64,000 nucleotides of DNA from Streptosporangiales bacterium (GCA_009379825.1 WHTA01000002.1:124001-188000); one strand, 5' to 3'; counted from the stretch's first letter, positions 30,309 to 43,267 are shown. The notes: a model not told the origin generated them from the letters alone. A program made the numbers and translations.

Positions 30309-31267
30309 ACCGCCACCTGATCTCCGCCGGCGACCTGAGCCGCGACGACGCCCTGCTGATCCTCGACACCGCCGCGGAGCTCGCGCAGGTGGCGAGCCGG
30401 CCGGTGAAGAAGCTGCCGACGCTGCGCGGGCGTACGGCGGTGAACCTGTTCTACGAGGACTCCACCCGGACGAGGACGTCGTTCGAGGTGGCGGCGAAGC
30501 GGCTGTCCGCGGACGTGATCAACTTCTCCGCCAAGGGCTCGAGCGTCGCGAAGGGCGAGAGCCTCAAGGACACCGCGCTCACCCTGGAGGCGATGGGTGC
30601 GGACGCCGTCGTGGTGCGCCACGGCGCGTCCGGCACGCCGAACCGGCTGACGAACTGGATCGACGGCAGCGTCATCAACGCCGGCGACGGCACGCACGAG
30701 CACCCCACACAGGCGCTTCTCGACGCGTATACCATCCGCGACCGGCTGGGCCGGCTGGACGGGCTTTCCGTGGTGATCGTCGGCGACGTGCTGCACAGCA
30801 GGGTGGCCAGGTCGAACGTGCTGCTGCTCGCGACGCTCGGCGTCGACGTGACGGTGGTCGGCCCGCCGACGCTGCTGCCGGTGGGCGTCGAGACCTGGCC
30901 GTGCGCCACCTCGTACGACCTGGACGCGGTGCTGCCGAAGTGCGACGTGGTGATGATGTTGCGGGTGCAGCAGGAGCGGATGCACGCCGCGTTCTTCCCC
31001 AGCGCGCGGGAGTACAGCCGCAGGTACGGCCTGGACGCCAGGCGGATGGCGACGCTGCCCGAGCACGCCCTGGTGATGCACCCGGGGCCGATGAACCGCG
31101 GGATGGAGATCGCCGCCGAGGTCGCCGACGCGACCAGGTCGACCATCACCGAGCAGGTGGCGAACGGCATCTCCATCCGGATGGCCGTGCTGTACCTGTT
31201 GCTCGGCGGCACCGAGCCGGCGATCGGCCACGACCCAGCCCACACCGAGCCGACGGAGAGCGCATGA
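30305..31267 (+). CDS. pyrB: Aspartate carbamoyltransferase catalytic subunit
   Basis: Forms N-carbamoyl-aspartate, the committed step of pyrimidine synthesis. The 320-residue protein has the carbamoyl-phosphate site [19 protein letters not shown], the HPTQALLD motif, and the C-terminal [12 protein letters not shown]. No pyrI follows; a regulatory subunit is not expected because actinobacteria usually associate PyrB with PyrC. GTG overlaps pyrR, and its own TGA overlaps the pyrC ATG (ATGA). Confidence 0.97.
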   Translation: MNRHLISAGDLSRDDALLILDTAAELAQVASRPVKKLPTLRGRTAVNLFYEDSTRTRTSFEVAAKRLSADVINFSAKGSSVAKGESLKDTALTLEAMGADAVVVRHGASGTPNRLTNWIDGSVINAGDGTHEHPTQALLDAYTIRDRLGRLDGLSVVIVGDVLHSRVARSNVLLLATLGVDVTVVGPPTLLPVGVETWPCATSYDLDAVLPKCDVVMMLRVQQERMHAAFFPSAREYSRRYGLDARRMATLPEHALVMHPGPMNRGMEIAAEVADATRSTITEQVANGISIRMAVLYLLLGGTEPAIGHDPAHTEPTESA

Positions 31268-32556
31268 CAGCACAGCGATACCTGCTCGACGGAGTACGCC
31301 CACTGGGTGGGGAGCCCGTCCGGATGCTGCTCGCCGACGGCAGGATCGCGGCCGTGGGCACCGACGTGGACGCGGCCGGTGCCGAGGTGGTCGACGCCGC
31401 GGGGTTGCATGCGCTGCCCGGCCTGGTCGACCTGCACACGCACCTGCGTGAGCCCGGGCGCGAGGACGCGGAGACCGTCGAGACCGGCACCCTCGCCGCC
31501 GCGCTCGGCGGGTACACGGCCGTCTTCGCCATGCCCAACACCGAGCCGTGCGCAGACACCGCCGGCCTGGTGGAGCAGGTCTGGCGGCTGGGCAGGGACG
31601 CCGGGCACTGCGACGTGCAGCCGATCGGCGCGGTGACCGTCGGCCGGCAGGGGGAGCGGCTGGCCGAGCTCGGCGCGATGGCCGACTCCGCCGCGCGCGT
31701 ACGGGTGTTCAGCGACGACGGCAACTGCGTCTCCGACGCGGTGCTGATGCGGCGCGCCCTGGAGTACGTGAAGGCGTTCGGCGGGGTGGTCGCGCAGCAC
31801 GCGGAGGAGCCGCGGCTGACCGAGGGCGCCCAGATGAACGAGGGCGCGCTGTCCGGGGTGCTCGGGCTTGGCGGCTGGCCGGCGGTCGCGGAGGAGGCGA
31901 TCGTCGCCAGGGACGTCCTGCTGGCCGGGCACGTCGGCTCGCGGGTGCACATCTGCCACCTGTCCACCGCCGGCTCGGTGGAGATCGTCCGGTGGGCGAA
32001 GGAGAAGGGCTGGGACGTCACCGCCGAGGTGACGCCGCACCACCTGTTGCTCACCGAGGACCTGGTACGCAGCTACGACCCGATCTACAAGGTGAACCCG
32101 CCGCTGCGTACCGATGCGGACGTGCAGGCGCTGCGGCAGGCGCTCGCGGACGGCACCATCGACTGCGTCGCCACCGACCACGCGCCGCACTCGCTGGAGC
32201 ACAAGGAGACCGAGTGGGCGGTCGCCTCACCCGGCATGCTCGGCCTGGAGACGGCGCTGCCGATCGTGCAGCAGGCGCTGGTCGACACCGGGCTGCTCGA
32301 CTGGGCCGGCGTCGCCGACCGGATGGCCACCAAGCCGGCGGCGATCGGCGGTCTCGCCGGCCACGGCCGGCCGCTGGCCGAGGGGGAGCCCGCGCACCTG
32401 GTGCTCTACGACCCGGCCGCGGAGTGGACGGTGGACCGCGCCCGGCTGGCGTCGCGGAGCACGAACACCCCGTACGCGGGGCACGCCCTGCCGGGAAGGA
32501 TCGTGGCGACGTTCTACGGCGGTCGCCCGACGGTGCTGGACGGGAAACCGACATGA
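31264..32556 (+). CDS. pyrC: Dihydroorotase
   Basis: Cyclises carbamoyl-aspartate to dihydroorotate. The 430-residue amidohydrolase has the metal-binding [23 protein letters not shown], the HICHLST motif, [11 protein letters not shown] and [11 protein letters not shown]. It is the type I (long) class. Its stop TGA overlaps an ATG that opens a ten-codon frame leading to the next gene, a curious joint described separately. Confidence 0.97.
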   Translation: MTAQRYLLDGVRPLGGEPVRMLLADGRIAAVGTDVDAAGAEVVDAAGLHALPGLVDLHTHLREPGREDAETVETGTLAAALGGYTAVFAMPNTEPCADTAGLVEQVWRLGRDAGHCDVQPIGAVTVGRQGERLAELGAMADSAARVRVFSDDGNCVSDAVLMRRALEYVKAFGGVVAQHAEEPRLTEGAQMNEGALSGVLGLGGWPAVAEEAIVARDVLLAGHVGSRVHICHLSTAGSVEIVRWAKEKGWDVTAEVTPHHLLLTEDLVRSYDPIYKVNPPLRTDADVQALRQALADGTIDCVATDHAPHSLEHKETEWAVASPGMLGLETALPIVQQALVDTGLLDWAGVADRMATKPAAIGGLAGHGRPLAEGEPAHLVLYDPAAEWTVDRARLASRSTNTPYAGHALPGRIVATFYGGRPTVLDGKPT

Positions 32557-32585
32557 GGATGACTGCCGCGCGGAGCATCCGATGA
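32553..32585 (+). other. Ten-codon bridging open frame between pyrC and the next gene
   Basis: ATG at 32553 overlaps the pyrC stop (ATGA), and the TGA at 32583-32585 overlaps the ATG of the following gene (ATGA). The peptide would be [10 protein letters not shown]. Too short to be called a gene on its own; it could serve to relay ribosomes. Confidence 0.3.
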
Positions 32586-33043
32586 GCCCCGCCGCCGTCC
32601 TGGTCCTCGTGCTGCTCGTGCTGGTCGCCGTGGTGTTGGTGCTGTTGTTCCGGTGGCCGGGCTGGTTGCGCAGCAGCGGGCCGGCCGTGGCGCCACCGGC
32701 GACGCCGCCGAACTACCCGCGGGCGCTGCGCGCACCGACCGAGGGTACGTACGGCGGCACCGAGCGCGCAGCGGACGGCCAGCTGGTGCGCGCCCACGGC
32801 CTCGGCAACGGCGGCCGGGTGCAGCTCATCCTGGCCGCGGAGGGCCTGGTGCTCGACCGGCAGGGCCTCAACGACCTGCTGATCGAGGAGCACGAGCTGC
32901 TCGGCGCGGAGGAGCGCAGCGGCAGGCTGGTGGTGCGGTGGCGGCACGAGGGGGTCGTGCTGGAGACGGCCGTGGAGCTCGACGCAGCCGGCGAGGTAGC
33001 AAGCTGGGTGGCGAGCCTGGAGCAGATGGGACGGATGCAGTGA
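32582..33043 (+). CDS. Small membrane-anchored PH-like protein of the pyr operon
   Basis: A 153-residue protein with one N-terminal membrane helix ([19 protein letters not shown]) and a cytosolic beta-rich domain ([46 protein letters not shown]) resembling a PH fold. A protein of this sort is commonly found between pyrC and carA in actinobacteria; its role is unknown. ATG at 32582; the GTG of carA overlaps its stop (GTGA). No enzymatic motif is seen. Confidence 0.82.
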   Translation: MSPAAVLVLVLLVLVAVVLVLLFRWPGWLRSSGPAVAPPATPPNYPRALRAPTEGTYGGTERAADGQLVRAHGLGNGGRVQLILAAEGLVLDRQGLNDLLIEEHELLGAEERSGRLVVRWRHEGVVLETAVELDAAGEVASWVASLEQMGRMQ

Positions 33044-34165
33044 GCATGCAGCGAGCCGGAGCGGTGCTCGTCCTCGAGGACGGGCGGGTGTTCCGCGGCG
33101 CGCCGTACGCGGCGGTGGGCGAGACGTTCGGCGAGATCGTCTTCTCGACCGGCATGACCGGGTACCAGGAGACCCTGACCGACCCGTCATACCACAAGCA
33201 GATCGTGGTGATGACCGCGCCGCACGTCGGCAACACCGGGGTGAACTCCGACGACCCGGAGTCGCGGCGGGTCTGGGTGGCCGGCTACGTGCTGCGCGAC
33301 CCGGCGCGCCGCCAGTCGAGCTGGCGCGCCACCGGCGGCCTGGAGGACGACCTGCGGGAGCAGGGCATCGTCGGCATCCAGGGCGTCGACACCCGCGCGG
33401 TCACCCGCCACATCAGGGAGCGCGGGGCGATGCGGGCGGGTGTGTTCAGCGGGCCGGCCGCCGGGCGGTCCGTCGACGAGCTGCGCGAGCAGGTGCTGGC
33501 CAGCCCGAGCATGGTCGGTGCCCAGCTGTGCGAGGAGGTCAGCGCCGACCAGCCGTACGTGGTGCCGGCCGCCGGCGAGGCCAAGCTGCGGGTGGCCGCG
33601 CTCGACCTCGGCATCAAGAGCATGACGCCGCGGCGGATGGCCGAGCGCGGCATCGAGACGCACGTGCTGCCGGCCACGGCGACCGTCGCGGACGTCCTCG
33701 GCGTGGGCGCCGACGGCGTGTTCCTCGCCAACGGGCCGGGTGACCCGGCGACGGCGGACCCGCAGGTCGAGGTGGTGCGCGAGCTGCTCGACCGGAAGGT
33801 GCCGCTGTTCGGCATCTGCTTCGGCAACCAGGTGCTCGCCCGCGCGCTCGGGCTGCCGACGTACAAACTGCAGTACGGCCACCGCGGCATCAACCTGCCG
33901 GTCAAGGACCTCGGCACGGGCAAGGTCGAGGTGACCGCCCACAACCACGGGTTCGCCGTCGACGCCCCGCTGTCCGGGCCGGTGGACACCCCGCACGGTC
34001 GGGTCGAGGTCAGCCACGTCTGCCTGAACGACGACGTGGTGGAGGGCCTGCGCTGCCTCGACGCGCCGGCCTTCTCCGTGCAGTACCACCCGGAGGCGGC
34101 GGCCGGGCCGCACGACGCCGCGTACCTGTTCGACCGGTTCGTCGAGATGATGGAGCAGCAGCGCG

Positions 34166-34173
<8 letters not shown>
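33040..34173 (+). CDS. carA: Carbamoyl-phosphate synthase small (glutaminase) subunit
   Basis: Supplies ammonia from glutamine to CarB for carbamoyl phosphate. The 377-residue protein has the N-terminal CarA domain ([20 protein letters not shown]) and a class I amidotransferase domain with the nucleophile in [15 protein letters not shown] and the catalytic histidine in [14 protein letters not shown]. The GTG at 33040 overlaps the preceding stop; ATG at 33046 is a minor alternative. Its end overlaps the carB start by eight bases. Confidence 0.97.
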
Positions 34174-37464
<3,291 letters not shown>

Positions 37465-37468
<4 letters not shown>

Positions 37469-38307
37469 GTGTGCCCCCGCGGCAGGTGCCGGCCGAGGTA
37501 CTGCAGCTCGGCAGCGCCGGCGCGTACCTCTCACTGCGGCTGCGGGCGCCGGAGCTGGCCGCGTTCCAGCCCGGGCAGTTCGCCGCGGTCGCCGTCGGCG
37601 GCCGGCACACGGGCATGGTGCTGCGGCGCTGCTTCTCGCTGTACGCAGGCGATCCTGGCGACGGCACCGTCGAGGTGGTCTTCGCCGTGCACGGCAAGGG
37701 CACCGCCTGGCTCGCCGAGCTGCGGCCTGGCGACCAGGTGGACGTGGTCGGCCCGCTCGGGCGGCCGTTCCCGCTGCCCGCCAGGCCGGGCGCGGCCGTG
37801 CTGGTCGGCGGCGGCTACGGCAGCGCGCCGCTGTTCTCGCTGGCCGACGTGCTGCATGCCGCCGGCGGCGAGGCACACCTGGTGGTCGGCGCCGCGAGCG
37901 CCGACAAGCTGTTCTTCGGCGAGGAAGCGTGGCAGCGGTGCGCGTCGGTCACCGTCACCACCGACGACGGCTCCGCAGGCGTTCGGGGGCTGGTCACCGA
38001 CCCGCTGCCCGAGCTGATCGCCCGCACCGGCGCCACCGTGCTCTACGCGTGCGGCCCGATGGCCATGCTGGCGGCCTGCACGGCGGTCGCCAGGGAGCAG
38101 GGCATCACCGCGTACACCGCGGTGGAGGAGGCGATGGCCTGCGGCGTCGGGGTCTGCATGACCTGTGTGCTGCCCGTCGTCGGCGACGACGGCGTCACCA
38201 GGATGACCCGCTCGTGCACCGCCGGCCCGGTGTTCGCGGGCGAGACCGTGCGGTGGGCCGACGTCGGCACCGTGCCGACCGGCACGTGGGGAGCAGGTGG
38301 TCACTGA
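37465..38307 (+). CDS. pyrK: Dihydroorotate dehydrogenase B electron-transfer subunit
   Basis: Passes electrons from dihydroorotate through FAD and a 2Fe-2S cluster to NAD. The 280-residue protein has the FAD motif RRCFSLYAG, the NAD-binding [16 protein letters not shown] and the cluster cysteines in [13 protein letters not shown] and TRSCTAG. It forms the PyrDB heterotetramer with the pyrD product encoded next. The ATG overlaps the carB stop, and its TGA overlaps the pyrD ATG. Confidence 0.95.
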
Positions 38308-39233
38308 TGGCCGTCGACATGCGCACGAACCTCGGCACGCTCGAGCTGCCCGCGCCGGTCCTCACCGCGTCCGGCTGCGCCGGCTACGGCAGGGAGCTGG
38401 CGCCGTACGTCGAGCTCGCCGCGCTGGGCGGCGTGGTCACCAAGTCGATCATGCGCAACCCGCGGTCCGGCCGCGCGACGCCGCGGATGGCGGAGACGCC
38501 GTCCGGCATGCTGAACTCCATCGGCCTGCAGGGGTCGGGCGTCGACGAGTTCGTCGCGAACGACCTGCCGTGGCTGACCGAGCAAGGCTGCCGGGTGATC
38601 GTGTCGGTGGCCGGTGGCTCGGTCGAGGAGTACGCGGAGGTCGCGAAGCTGCTGCGCGGTCAGCCCGGCCTGGTCGCGCTCGAGGTGAACATCTCCTGCC
38701 CGAACGTGGAGAGCCGTGGCGAGGTGTTCGCCTGCGACCCGGACGCCGCGGCCCGCGTCGTCGCCGGCGTGCGCGCGGTCACCGCGCCCGACGTGCCGGT
38801 ACTAGCGAAGCTGTCGCCGGACGTCACGGACATCGTCCCGGTCGCCCAGGCGTGCGTAGGCGCGGGCGCCGACGGCCTGTCGATGATCAACACCCTGCTC
38901 GGCATGGCCATCGACGTGGACACCGCGAGGCCGGTGCTCGCCGGGGTCACCGGCGGGCTGTCCGGCCCCGCGATCCGGCCGGTCGCCGTCCGCTGCATCT
39001 GGCAGGTCCGCGCCGCGCTGCCCGAGGTGCCCATCCTCGGCATGGGCGGCGTACGGCACGGCGTGGACGCACTCGAGCTGGTCCTCGCCGGCGCGAACGC
39101 GGTGTCCGTCGGCACGGCCGTCTTCGGCGACCCCGGCGCCTGCCCGCGGATCCAGGCCGAGCTGGCCGAGGCACTGGCCGCCAGGGGGTACGCCCGCTTC
39201 ACCGACGCAGTGTCGGCCGCCCACCCCCGCTGA
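38307..39233 (+). CDS. pyrD: Dihydroorotate dehydrogenase (NAD, class 1B) catalytic subunit
   Basis: FMN enzyme oxidising dihydroorotate to orotate. The 308-residue protein has the family start NLGTLELPAPVLTASG, the catalytic cysteine in NISCPNVESRG, and the FMN-phosphate motif GMGGVRHGVDALEL. Class 1B is supported by the adjacent pyrK. The pyrK-pyrD overlap TGATG indicates coupled translation. Its stop (39231-39233) is followed by the repeat and small frame that precede pyrF. Confidence 0.96.
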   Translation: MAVDMRTNLGTLELPAPVLTASGCAGYGRELAPYVELAALGGVVTKSIMRNPRSGRATPRMAETPSGMLNSIGLQGSGVDEFVANDLPWLTEQGCRVIVSVAGGSVEEYAEVAKLLRGQPGLVALEVNISCPNVESRGEVFACDPDAAARVVAGVRAVTAPDVPVLAKLSPDVTDIVPVAQACVGAGADGLSMINTLLGMAIDVDTARPVLAGVTGGLSGPAIRPVAVRCIWQVRAALPEVPILGMGGVRHGVDALELVLAGANAVSVGTAVFGDPGACPRIQAELAEALAARGYARFTDAVSAAHPR

Positions 39234-39236
39234 CGA

Positions 39237-39374
39237 GAGAGGCTTCCTGATGACCCTGCACCCCGTCGACCTCCCGCGCTCCGCTCCTCGCTCACTTCCG
39301 CCGTGTGCGCGGCGCACCCATTCCGTCCTCGCTACGATGCTCACGCGGGAGGCCTCCTGATGACCCTTGCACCC
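39237..39374 (+). repeat. MIRU-like element with bridging 36-residue open frame between pyrD and pyrF
   Basis: The pyrF start region is present twice in imperfect copies (39237-39263 and 39347-39374, both with GAGGC-TCCTGATGACC or close variant), 110 bases apart. Between them a 9-bp inverted repeat, CCTCCCGCG (39270-39278) and CGCGGGAGG (39344-39352), bounds an element of about 83 bases. An open frame from ATG 39250 (MTLHPVDLPRSAPRS...) of 36 residues ends in TGA 39358-39360, overlapping the pyrF ATG (TGATG). This arrangement is like the mycobacterial interspersed repetitive units that insert at stop/start joints. The first ATG also has GAGAGAGG ahead of it. Confidence 0.6.
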
Positions 39375-40058
39375 ATCGCCGTCGCACTCGACACCGGCGA
39401 CCTGGAGACGGCCGCGCGCTGGGCGAAGGCCGTGACCCCGCACGTGAGCACGTTGAAGGTCGGCCTGGAGCTGTACATGCGCTACGGCCCGCAGGTGGTC
39501 GCCAGCGTGCGCGGCGGCAGCGGCGCGGACATCTTCCTCGACCTGAAGCTGCACGACATCCCGGCGACGGTCGCGGGCGCGGCGAGGGCCGTCGAGTCGC
39601 TGCGGCCGAGCTACCTCACCGTGCACGCCAGCGGCGGTGCCGCGATGATCCGCGCGGCGGTCGAGGCGATCCCCGCTACGAAGATCGCAGCGGTGACCGT
39701 GCTGACCTCGCTCGCCGACGCCGACCTGGAGGAGATCGGCCTGGCCGGCCCGGCCGGTGACGCGGTGCGGCGGCTCTCGGTGAACGCGGTGGCGGCCGGG
39801 GCGCGGGCGCTGGTCTGCTCGCCGCGCGAGGTCGCCGGGGTGCGGGCCGAGGTCGGCGACGACGTCACGCTGATCACCCCAGGCGTGCGGCCGGCCGGCA
39901 GCGGCAGCGACGACCAGGCCAGGGTGGCGACGCCGGAGCAGGCACTGGCCGACGGCGCCGACGTGATCGTCGTGGGCCGCCCGATCACCGGTGCGCCCGA
40001 CCCGGGCGCGGCCGCCGCGGCGCTCGGCCGCTCGCTGCGCCGCCTCACCCCGAGCTGA
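39360..40058 (+). CDS. pyrF: Orotidine-5'-phosphate decarboxylase
   Basis: Decarboxylates OMP to UMP. The 232-residue type 1 protein has the catalytic DIFLDLKLHDIPATVAG, VALDTGD at the N-terminus, TVHASGGAAM and the C-terminal LITPGVRP and DVIVVGRPIT. ATG at 39360 lies in a TGATG overlap with the small frame upstream and has GGGAGG ahead. Last gene of the pyr operon; orotate phosphoribosyltransferase (pyrE) is not in the window. Confidence 0.95.
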   Translation: MTLAPIAVALDTGDLETAARWAKAVTPHVSTLKVGLELYMRYGPQVVASVRGGSGADIFLDLKLHDIPATVAGAARAVESLRPSYLTVHASGGAAMIRAAVEAIPATKIAAVTVLTSLADADLEEIGLAGPAGDAVRRLSVNAVAAGARALVCSPREVAGVRAEVGDDVTLITPGVRPAGSGSDDQARVATPEQALADGADVIVVGRPITGAPDPGAAAAALGRSLRRLTPS

Positions 40059-40098
40059 CCCGGGGATGAAACGGCCGGGCGCGCTCGTTGGCCCGGGT

Positions 40099-40932
40099 AT
40101 GAGCATCGAACTCGGCCAGCTCGGAGTCTGGCGACCCCATACGGACGTTTCGACCGACGCGGCCCGGGAGCTGGAAGGCCTCGGGTACGGCGCGATCTGG
40201 CTGGGCGGCTCGCCGCCGGGCGACCTCGTGGTGGCCGAGGAGCTGCTGGCGGCCACGTCCAGGATCGTGGTCGCGACGGGGATCGTGAACATCTGGAAGG
40301 ACGACGCGGCGACCGTCGCGCGTTCGTACCAGCGGATCACGGCGCGGTTCCCCGACCGGTTCCTGCTCGGCGTCGGCGTCGGCCACCCGGAGGCGACCGC
40401 GGAGTACCGGCGTCCGTACACGACGCTCGTCGACTACCTGGACGCACTCGACGACGCCGGCGTGCCGATGCAGGACCGTGCGGTCGCGGCGTTGGGCACG
40501 AAGGTGCTCGCACTCGCCAGGGACCGCAGCCTCGGCGCGCACCCGTACCTGACCACACCCGAGCACACCGCGCACGCCCGCGAGATCCTCGGCCCCGGCG
40601 TGTTGCTCGCGCCTGAGCAGAAGGTCGTGCTGGACGACAACCCCGCCAGAGCGCGCGCGATCGGCCGGCCACGGGTGGCGAACCCGTACCTGAAGCTCAG
40701 CAACTACCAGAACAACCTGCGCAGGCTCGGCTTCGACGACGCCGACTTCGCCGGCGACGGCAGCGACCGGCTGATCGACGCGCTCGTAGCCCACGGCGAC
40801 GTGAGCGCCGTCGCCGCCGGGGTGCGGGCCCACCTGGACGCCGGCGCCGACCACGTGACGGTCCAGGCACTCGCCGCACCCGGCACCGACCCGCTGCCGG
40901 CGTACCGCGAGCTGGCCACCGCGATGGGCTAG
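40099..40932 (+). CDS. F420-dependent LLM-class oxidoreductase
   Basis: Luciferase-like monooxygenase-family protein of 277 residues, of the subgroup often using cofactor F420. Visible segments: IELGQLGVWRPHTDVSTDAA, LGYGAIWLGGSPPGDL, VVATGIVNIWKDDAATVARS, RFLLGVGVGHPEATAEY, and a C-terminal VTVQALAAPGTDPLP. The substrate is unknown. ATG at 40099 was preferred (start of the conserved strand); ATG at 40066 is possible. It lies 40 bases after pyrF and converges on the kelch gene with a four-base CTAG overlap. Confidence 0.85.
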   Translation: MSIELGQLGVWRPHTDVSTDAARELEGLGYGAIWLGGSPPGDLVVAEELLAATSRIVVATGIVNIWKDDAATVARSYQRITARFPDRFLLGVGVGHPEATAEYRRPYTTLVDYLDALDDAGVPMQDRAVAALGTKVLALARDRSLGAHPYLTTPEHTAHAREILGPGVLLAPEQKVVLDDNPARARAIGRPRVANPYLKLSNYQNNLRRLGFDDADFAGDGSDRLIDALVAHGDVSAVAAGVRAHLDAGADHVTVQALAAPGTDPLPAYRELATAMG

Positions 40933-41888
40933 CGGTACGACTCGACGACGGGGACGTCGCGCAGGGGTTCCGGGGTGCAGCCGCCGATCGCGTACAGGCG
41001 GCCGTCGACCGAGGCCAGGCCGAGGCCGTGCCTGCTGCTCCCCATGCCCGGTGCCTTCCGCCAGCTGGCGGCGCCTGGCCGGTAGGTGAAGTGGTGCCCG
41101 TACATCACGGCGTGGATGCGGCCGCTGTGCACCGTGAGGCCGTAGTTGGCGAGCGGGGCTGGCAGGGCAGGTCCCTTCGACCACCGGTCCTTCGCCGGGT
41201 CGAAGACCTGGACGTCGGTGGTGTCCTCGCCGTTCGTGTTGCCGCCGACGGCGTAGACCTTCCCGCCAAGCGCTACGGCGCGCAGGCTGCCCTTGGCGAC
41301 GGGCAGCGGCGGCGCCTTCGACCAGGTGCGGCTGCGGGTGTCGAACACCTCGACGGTGCGGACCGGCCCCTGCGCGCCCTCGCCGCCGATCGCGTAGATG
41401 TCGCCGCCGAGCACGGCTGCCCCAAGCTCATACCTGGGCGTCGGCAGCGGTGGCAGCCGGCGCCACTTCCGCGTCGCGGGGTCGAACGCCGTCGCGCGGC
41501 CGGTGGTCTCGGTCGGCGGGGTCAGCCCGCCGATGCTGTAGATGACGCCGTCCACCGCCACGGTCGCCGTCGAGCTGCGCGGGACCGGCAGCGACGGGCC
41601 GTACCGCCAGCGGTCCTTGTCAGGGTCGTAGATCTCCACCGTGTCCAGCAGGTTGCCGCGGGAGCCCGTCATGCCGCCGAGCACCCAGATCCGGCCATCC
41701 AGGACGACGGTGCCGAAATCGTCCCTGCCGGTATCCAGTACCGCCTGGTGGCGCCACGGGCCGGCGGACGGCGACTCCTCGGGGGCGGCGGACCGGACGA
41801 CGCCGGCGACCACGACGGCGGCCGTGAGGACGGCGAGCGTGACGATCCCGCCGAGCAGCACGCGGCGGAAGCGGTCCTCGGATGCCAC
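40929..41888 (-). CDS. Membrane-anchored kelch-repeat protein
   Basis: A 319-residue protein with a short cytosolic N-terminus, one membrane helix (VLLGGIVTLAVLTAAVVVAGVV) and an extracellular beta-propeller. Kelch blades are marked by IWVLGGM, IYSIGGL, IYAIGGE, VYAVGGN, IHAVMYG and LYAIGGC, with tryptophans (DRWRYGP, RKWRRLP, RTWSKAP, DRWSKGP) at the expected spacing. About six blades. The function of bacterial surface kelch proteins is unknown; a ligand or glycan role is guesswork. The start is GTG at 41888 because AAGGAGG lies five bases upstream. Confidence 0.85.
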   Translation of the reverse strand: MASEDRFRRVLLGGIVTLAVLTAAVVVAGVVRSAAPEESPSAGPWRHQAVLDTGRDDFGTVVLDGRIWVLGGMTGSRGNLLDTVEIYDPDKDRWRYGPSLPVPRSSTATVAVDGVIYSIGGLTPPTETTGRATAFDPATRKWRRLPPLPTPRYELGAAVLGGDIYAIGGEGAQGPVRTVEVFDTRSRTWSKAPPLPVAKGSLRAVALGGKVYAVGGNTNGEDTTDVQVFDPAKDRWSKGPALPAPLANYGLTVHSGRIHAVMYGHHFTYRPGAASWRKAPGMGSSRHGLGLASVDGRLYAIGGCTPEPLRDVPVVESYR

Positions 41889-42141
41889 CGGCACCTCCTT
41901 CTCTCAGCAACTGAGACCGGTCGTGTGACCAGGAGAAAGTAGGCCAGTATGTTTGATGTCACTTTTCGCTGGTAGCAGCGGGTTAGCCTGCTGCTCCGTA
42001 GCGTTCACGATGCGAGAAAGGCGAGCCGAATGTGGGATTTTTCGGGCCCAAAAGGGGTCTCCGCACCGGTTCGTCGCCCTGCTCGACCATGAATGACCAA
42101 CTATGACGGGTGCTGAGCTGGCCACTTGAACGTACCCCACG

Positions 42142-42171
42142 TTGCTTTGGTGGGGGAGGACTCGCTAGGTT
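42142..42171 (+). promoter_or_regulatory. Probable mihF promoter
   Basis: TTGCTT (42142-42147) and TAGGTT (42166-42171) with an 18-base spacer, about 80 bases ahead of mihF. The 362-base gap from 41889 holds no gene; it also shows small inverted repeats TCTCAG/CTGAGA (41902-41916), GGTC/GACC (41919-41930), AGCAGC/GCTGCT (41974-41995), and a TTTT-GGGCCC-AAAA palindrome near 42038-42054. Confidence 0.4.
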
Positions 42172-42250
42172 CCAGGAGTCCCCTTCCACGAGGCCACCTG
42201 GCCGAAGTGGATGCCCAGTGCCCCAACGAGTGAGACCGAGGTGACCGCGA

Positions 42251-42571
42251 GTGCCCCTCCCTTCTCTTACACCCGAACAGCGTGCCGCTGCCCTTGAGAA
42301 GGCCGCCGCGGCGCGGCGGGCCCGCGCGGAGGTGAAGAACCGACTCAAGCACTCCGGGGTTACCCTCGCTGAGGTCATCCGCGAGGGCCAGGAGAACGAT
42401 GTCGTCGGCAAGATGAAGGTGGCCGCGCTTCTCGAAGCCATGCCTGGTGTCGGCAAGGTGCGGGCCAAGCAGATCATGGAGCGGCTGGGGATCGCCGAAT
42501 CGCGGCGAGTGCGCGGACTGGGTGCGAACCAGATCGCAGCGCTCGAGCGTGAGTTCGGCGGCAACAGCTGA
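42251..42571 (+). CDS. mihF: Actinobacterial integration host factor
   Basis: DNA-binding nucleoid-associated protein, essential in several actinobacteria. The 106-residue product has a charged N-terminal helix (EQRAAALEKAAAARRAR) and a helix-two-turn-helix region, LEAMPGVGKVRAKQIMERLG, followed by RRVRGLGANQIAALER. GTG at 42251 has GAGG about 10 bases upstream. Immediately upstream of gmk and rpoZ, the standard actinobacterial order. Confidence 0.94.
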   Translation: MPLPSLTPEQRAAALEKAAAARRARAEVKNRLKHSGVTLAEVIREGQENDVVGKMKVAALLEAMPGVGKVRAKQIMERLGIAESRRVRGLGANQIAALEREFGGNS

Positions 42572-42596
42572 TCCTCCGCTAATAGCAACTAGCAAT

Positions 42597-42624
42597 GGGT
42601 GGCACGCCGTATGGTGTGCCACCC
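42597..42624 (+). terminator. Hairpin between mihF and gmk
   Basis: GGGTGGCACGCC pairs with GGTGTGCCACCC (12 bp, one G-U) around the loop GTAT. Only a weak T run follows. It may end the mihF transcript or lower read-through into gmk, whose start codon is 28 bases downstream. Confidence 0.6.
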
Positions 42625-42652
42625 AAGGCTTTCCTACGGGAAACGAGTCTGC

Positions 42653-43267
42653 ATGAACGTCGGCCACGGGGGTCCGGACCAGCTGGTCGGTGCCGGCCAG
42701 GATCTGCGGCGTAGCACGCCCGCGCGGTTGGTCGTGCTCTCCGGTCCTTCCGGGGTGGGCAAGAGCACGGTCGTCGCCAGGCTGCGGCAGCACCACCCCG
42801 AGGTGTGGCTGTCGGTGTCGGCGACCACGAGGAAGATCCGCCCGGGCGAGATCGACGGAGTGCACTACACGTTCGTCGACGACGAGACGTTCGACCGAAT
42901 GCGTGACGCCGGGGAGTTCCTCGAACACGCGGAGTTCGCCGGCAACCAGTACGGCACGCCGCGCAGCGCCGTGCTCGAACACCTGGCGGCCGGCGTCCCG
43001 ACGCTGCTCGAGATCGACCTGCAGGGAGCCAGGCAGGTGCGTGCTTCCATGCCGGACGCGCTGCTGGTCTTCCTCGCGCCGCCGTCGTGGGAGGAGCTCG
43101 TCCAGCGGCTGGTCGGCCGGGGCACCGAGCCACCCGCGGTGGTCGAGCGCCGGCTGGCCCAGGCGCGGGTCGAGCTCGCTGCCGAGTCTGAGTTCGACGT
43201 GACGCTCGTCAACACGTCGGTCGAAGAGGTGTGTGACCAGCTGGTAGCCTTGTGGCAAGTCTCCTAG
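42653..43267 (+). CDS. gmk: Guanylate kinase
   Basis: ATP-dependent conversion of GMP to GDP. The 204-residue protein has the P-loop [16 protein letters not shown], the GMP-binding [18 protein letters not shown] and [16 protein letters not shown], and [15 protein letters not shown] at 42653 was selected; an earlier in-frame start would lie inside the hairpin at 42597-42624. Precedes rpoZ by 56 bases. Confidence 0.95.
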   Translation: MNVGHGGPDQLVGAGQDLRRSTPARLVVLSGPSGVGKSTVVARLRQHHPEVWLSVSATTRKIRPGEIDGVHYTFVDDETFDRMRDAGEFLEHAEFAGNQYGTPRSAVLEHLAAGVPTLLEIDLQGARQVRASMPDALLVFLAPPSWEELVQRLVGRGTEPPAVVERRLAQARVELAAESEFDVTLVNTSVEEVCDQLVALWQVS

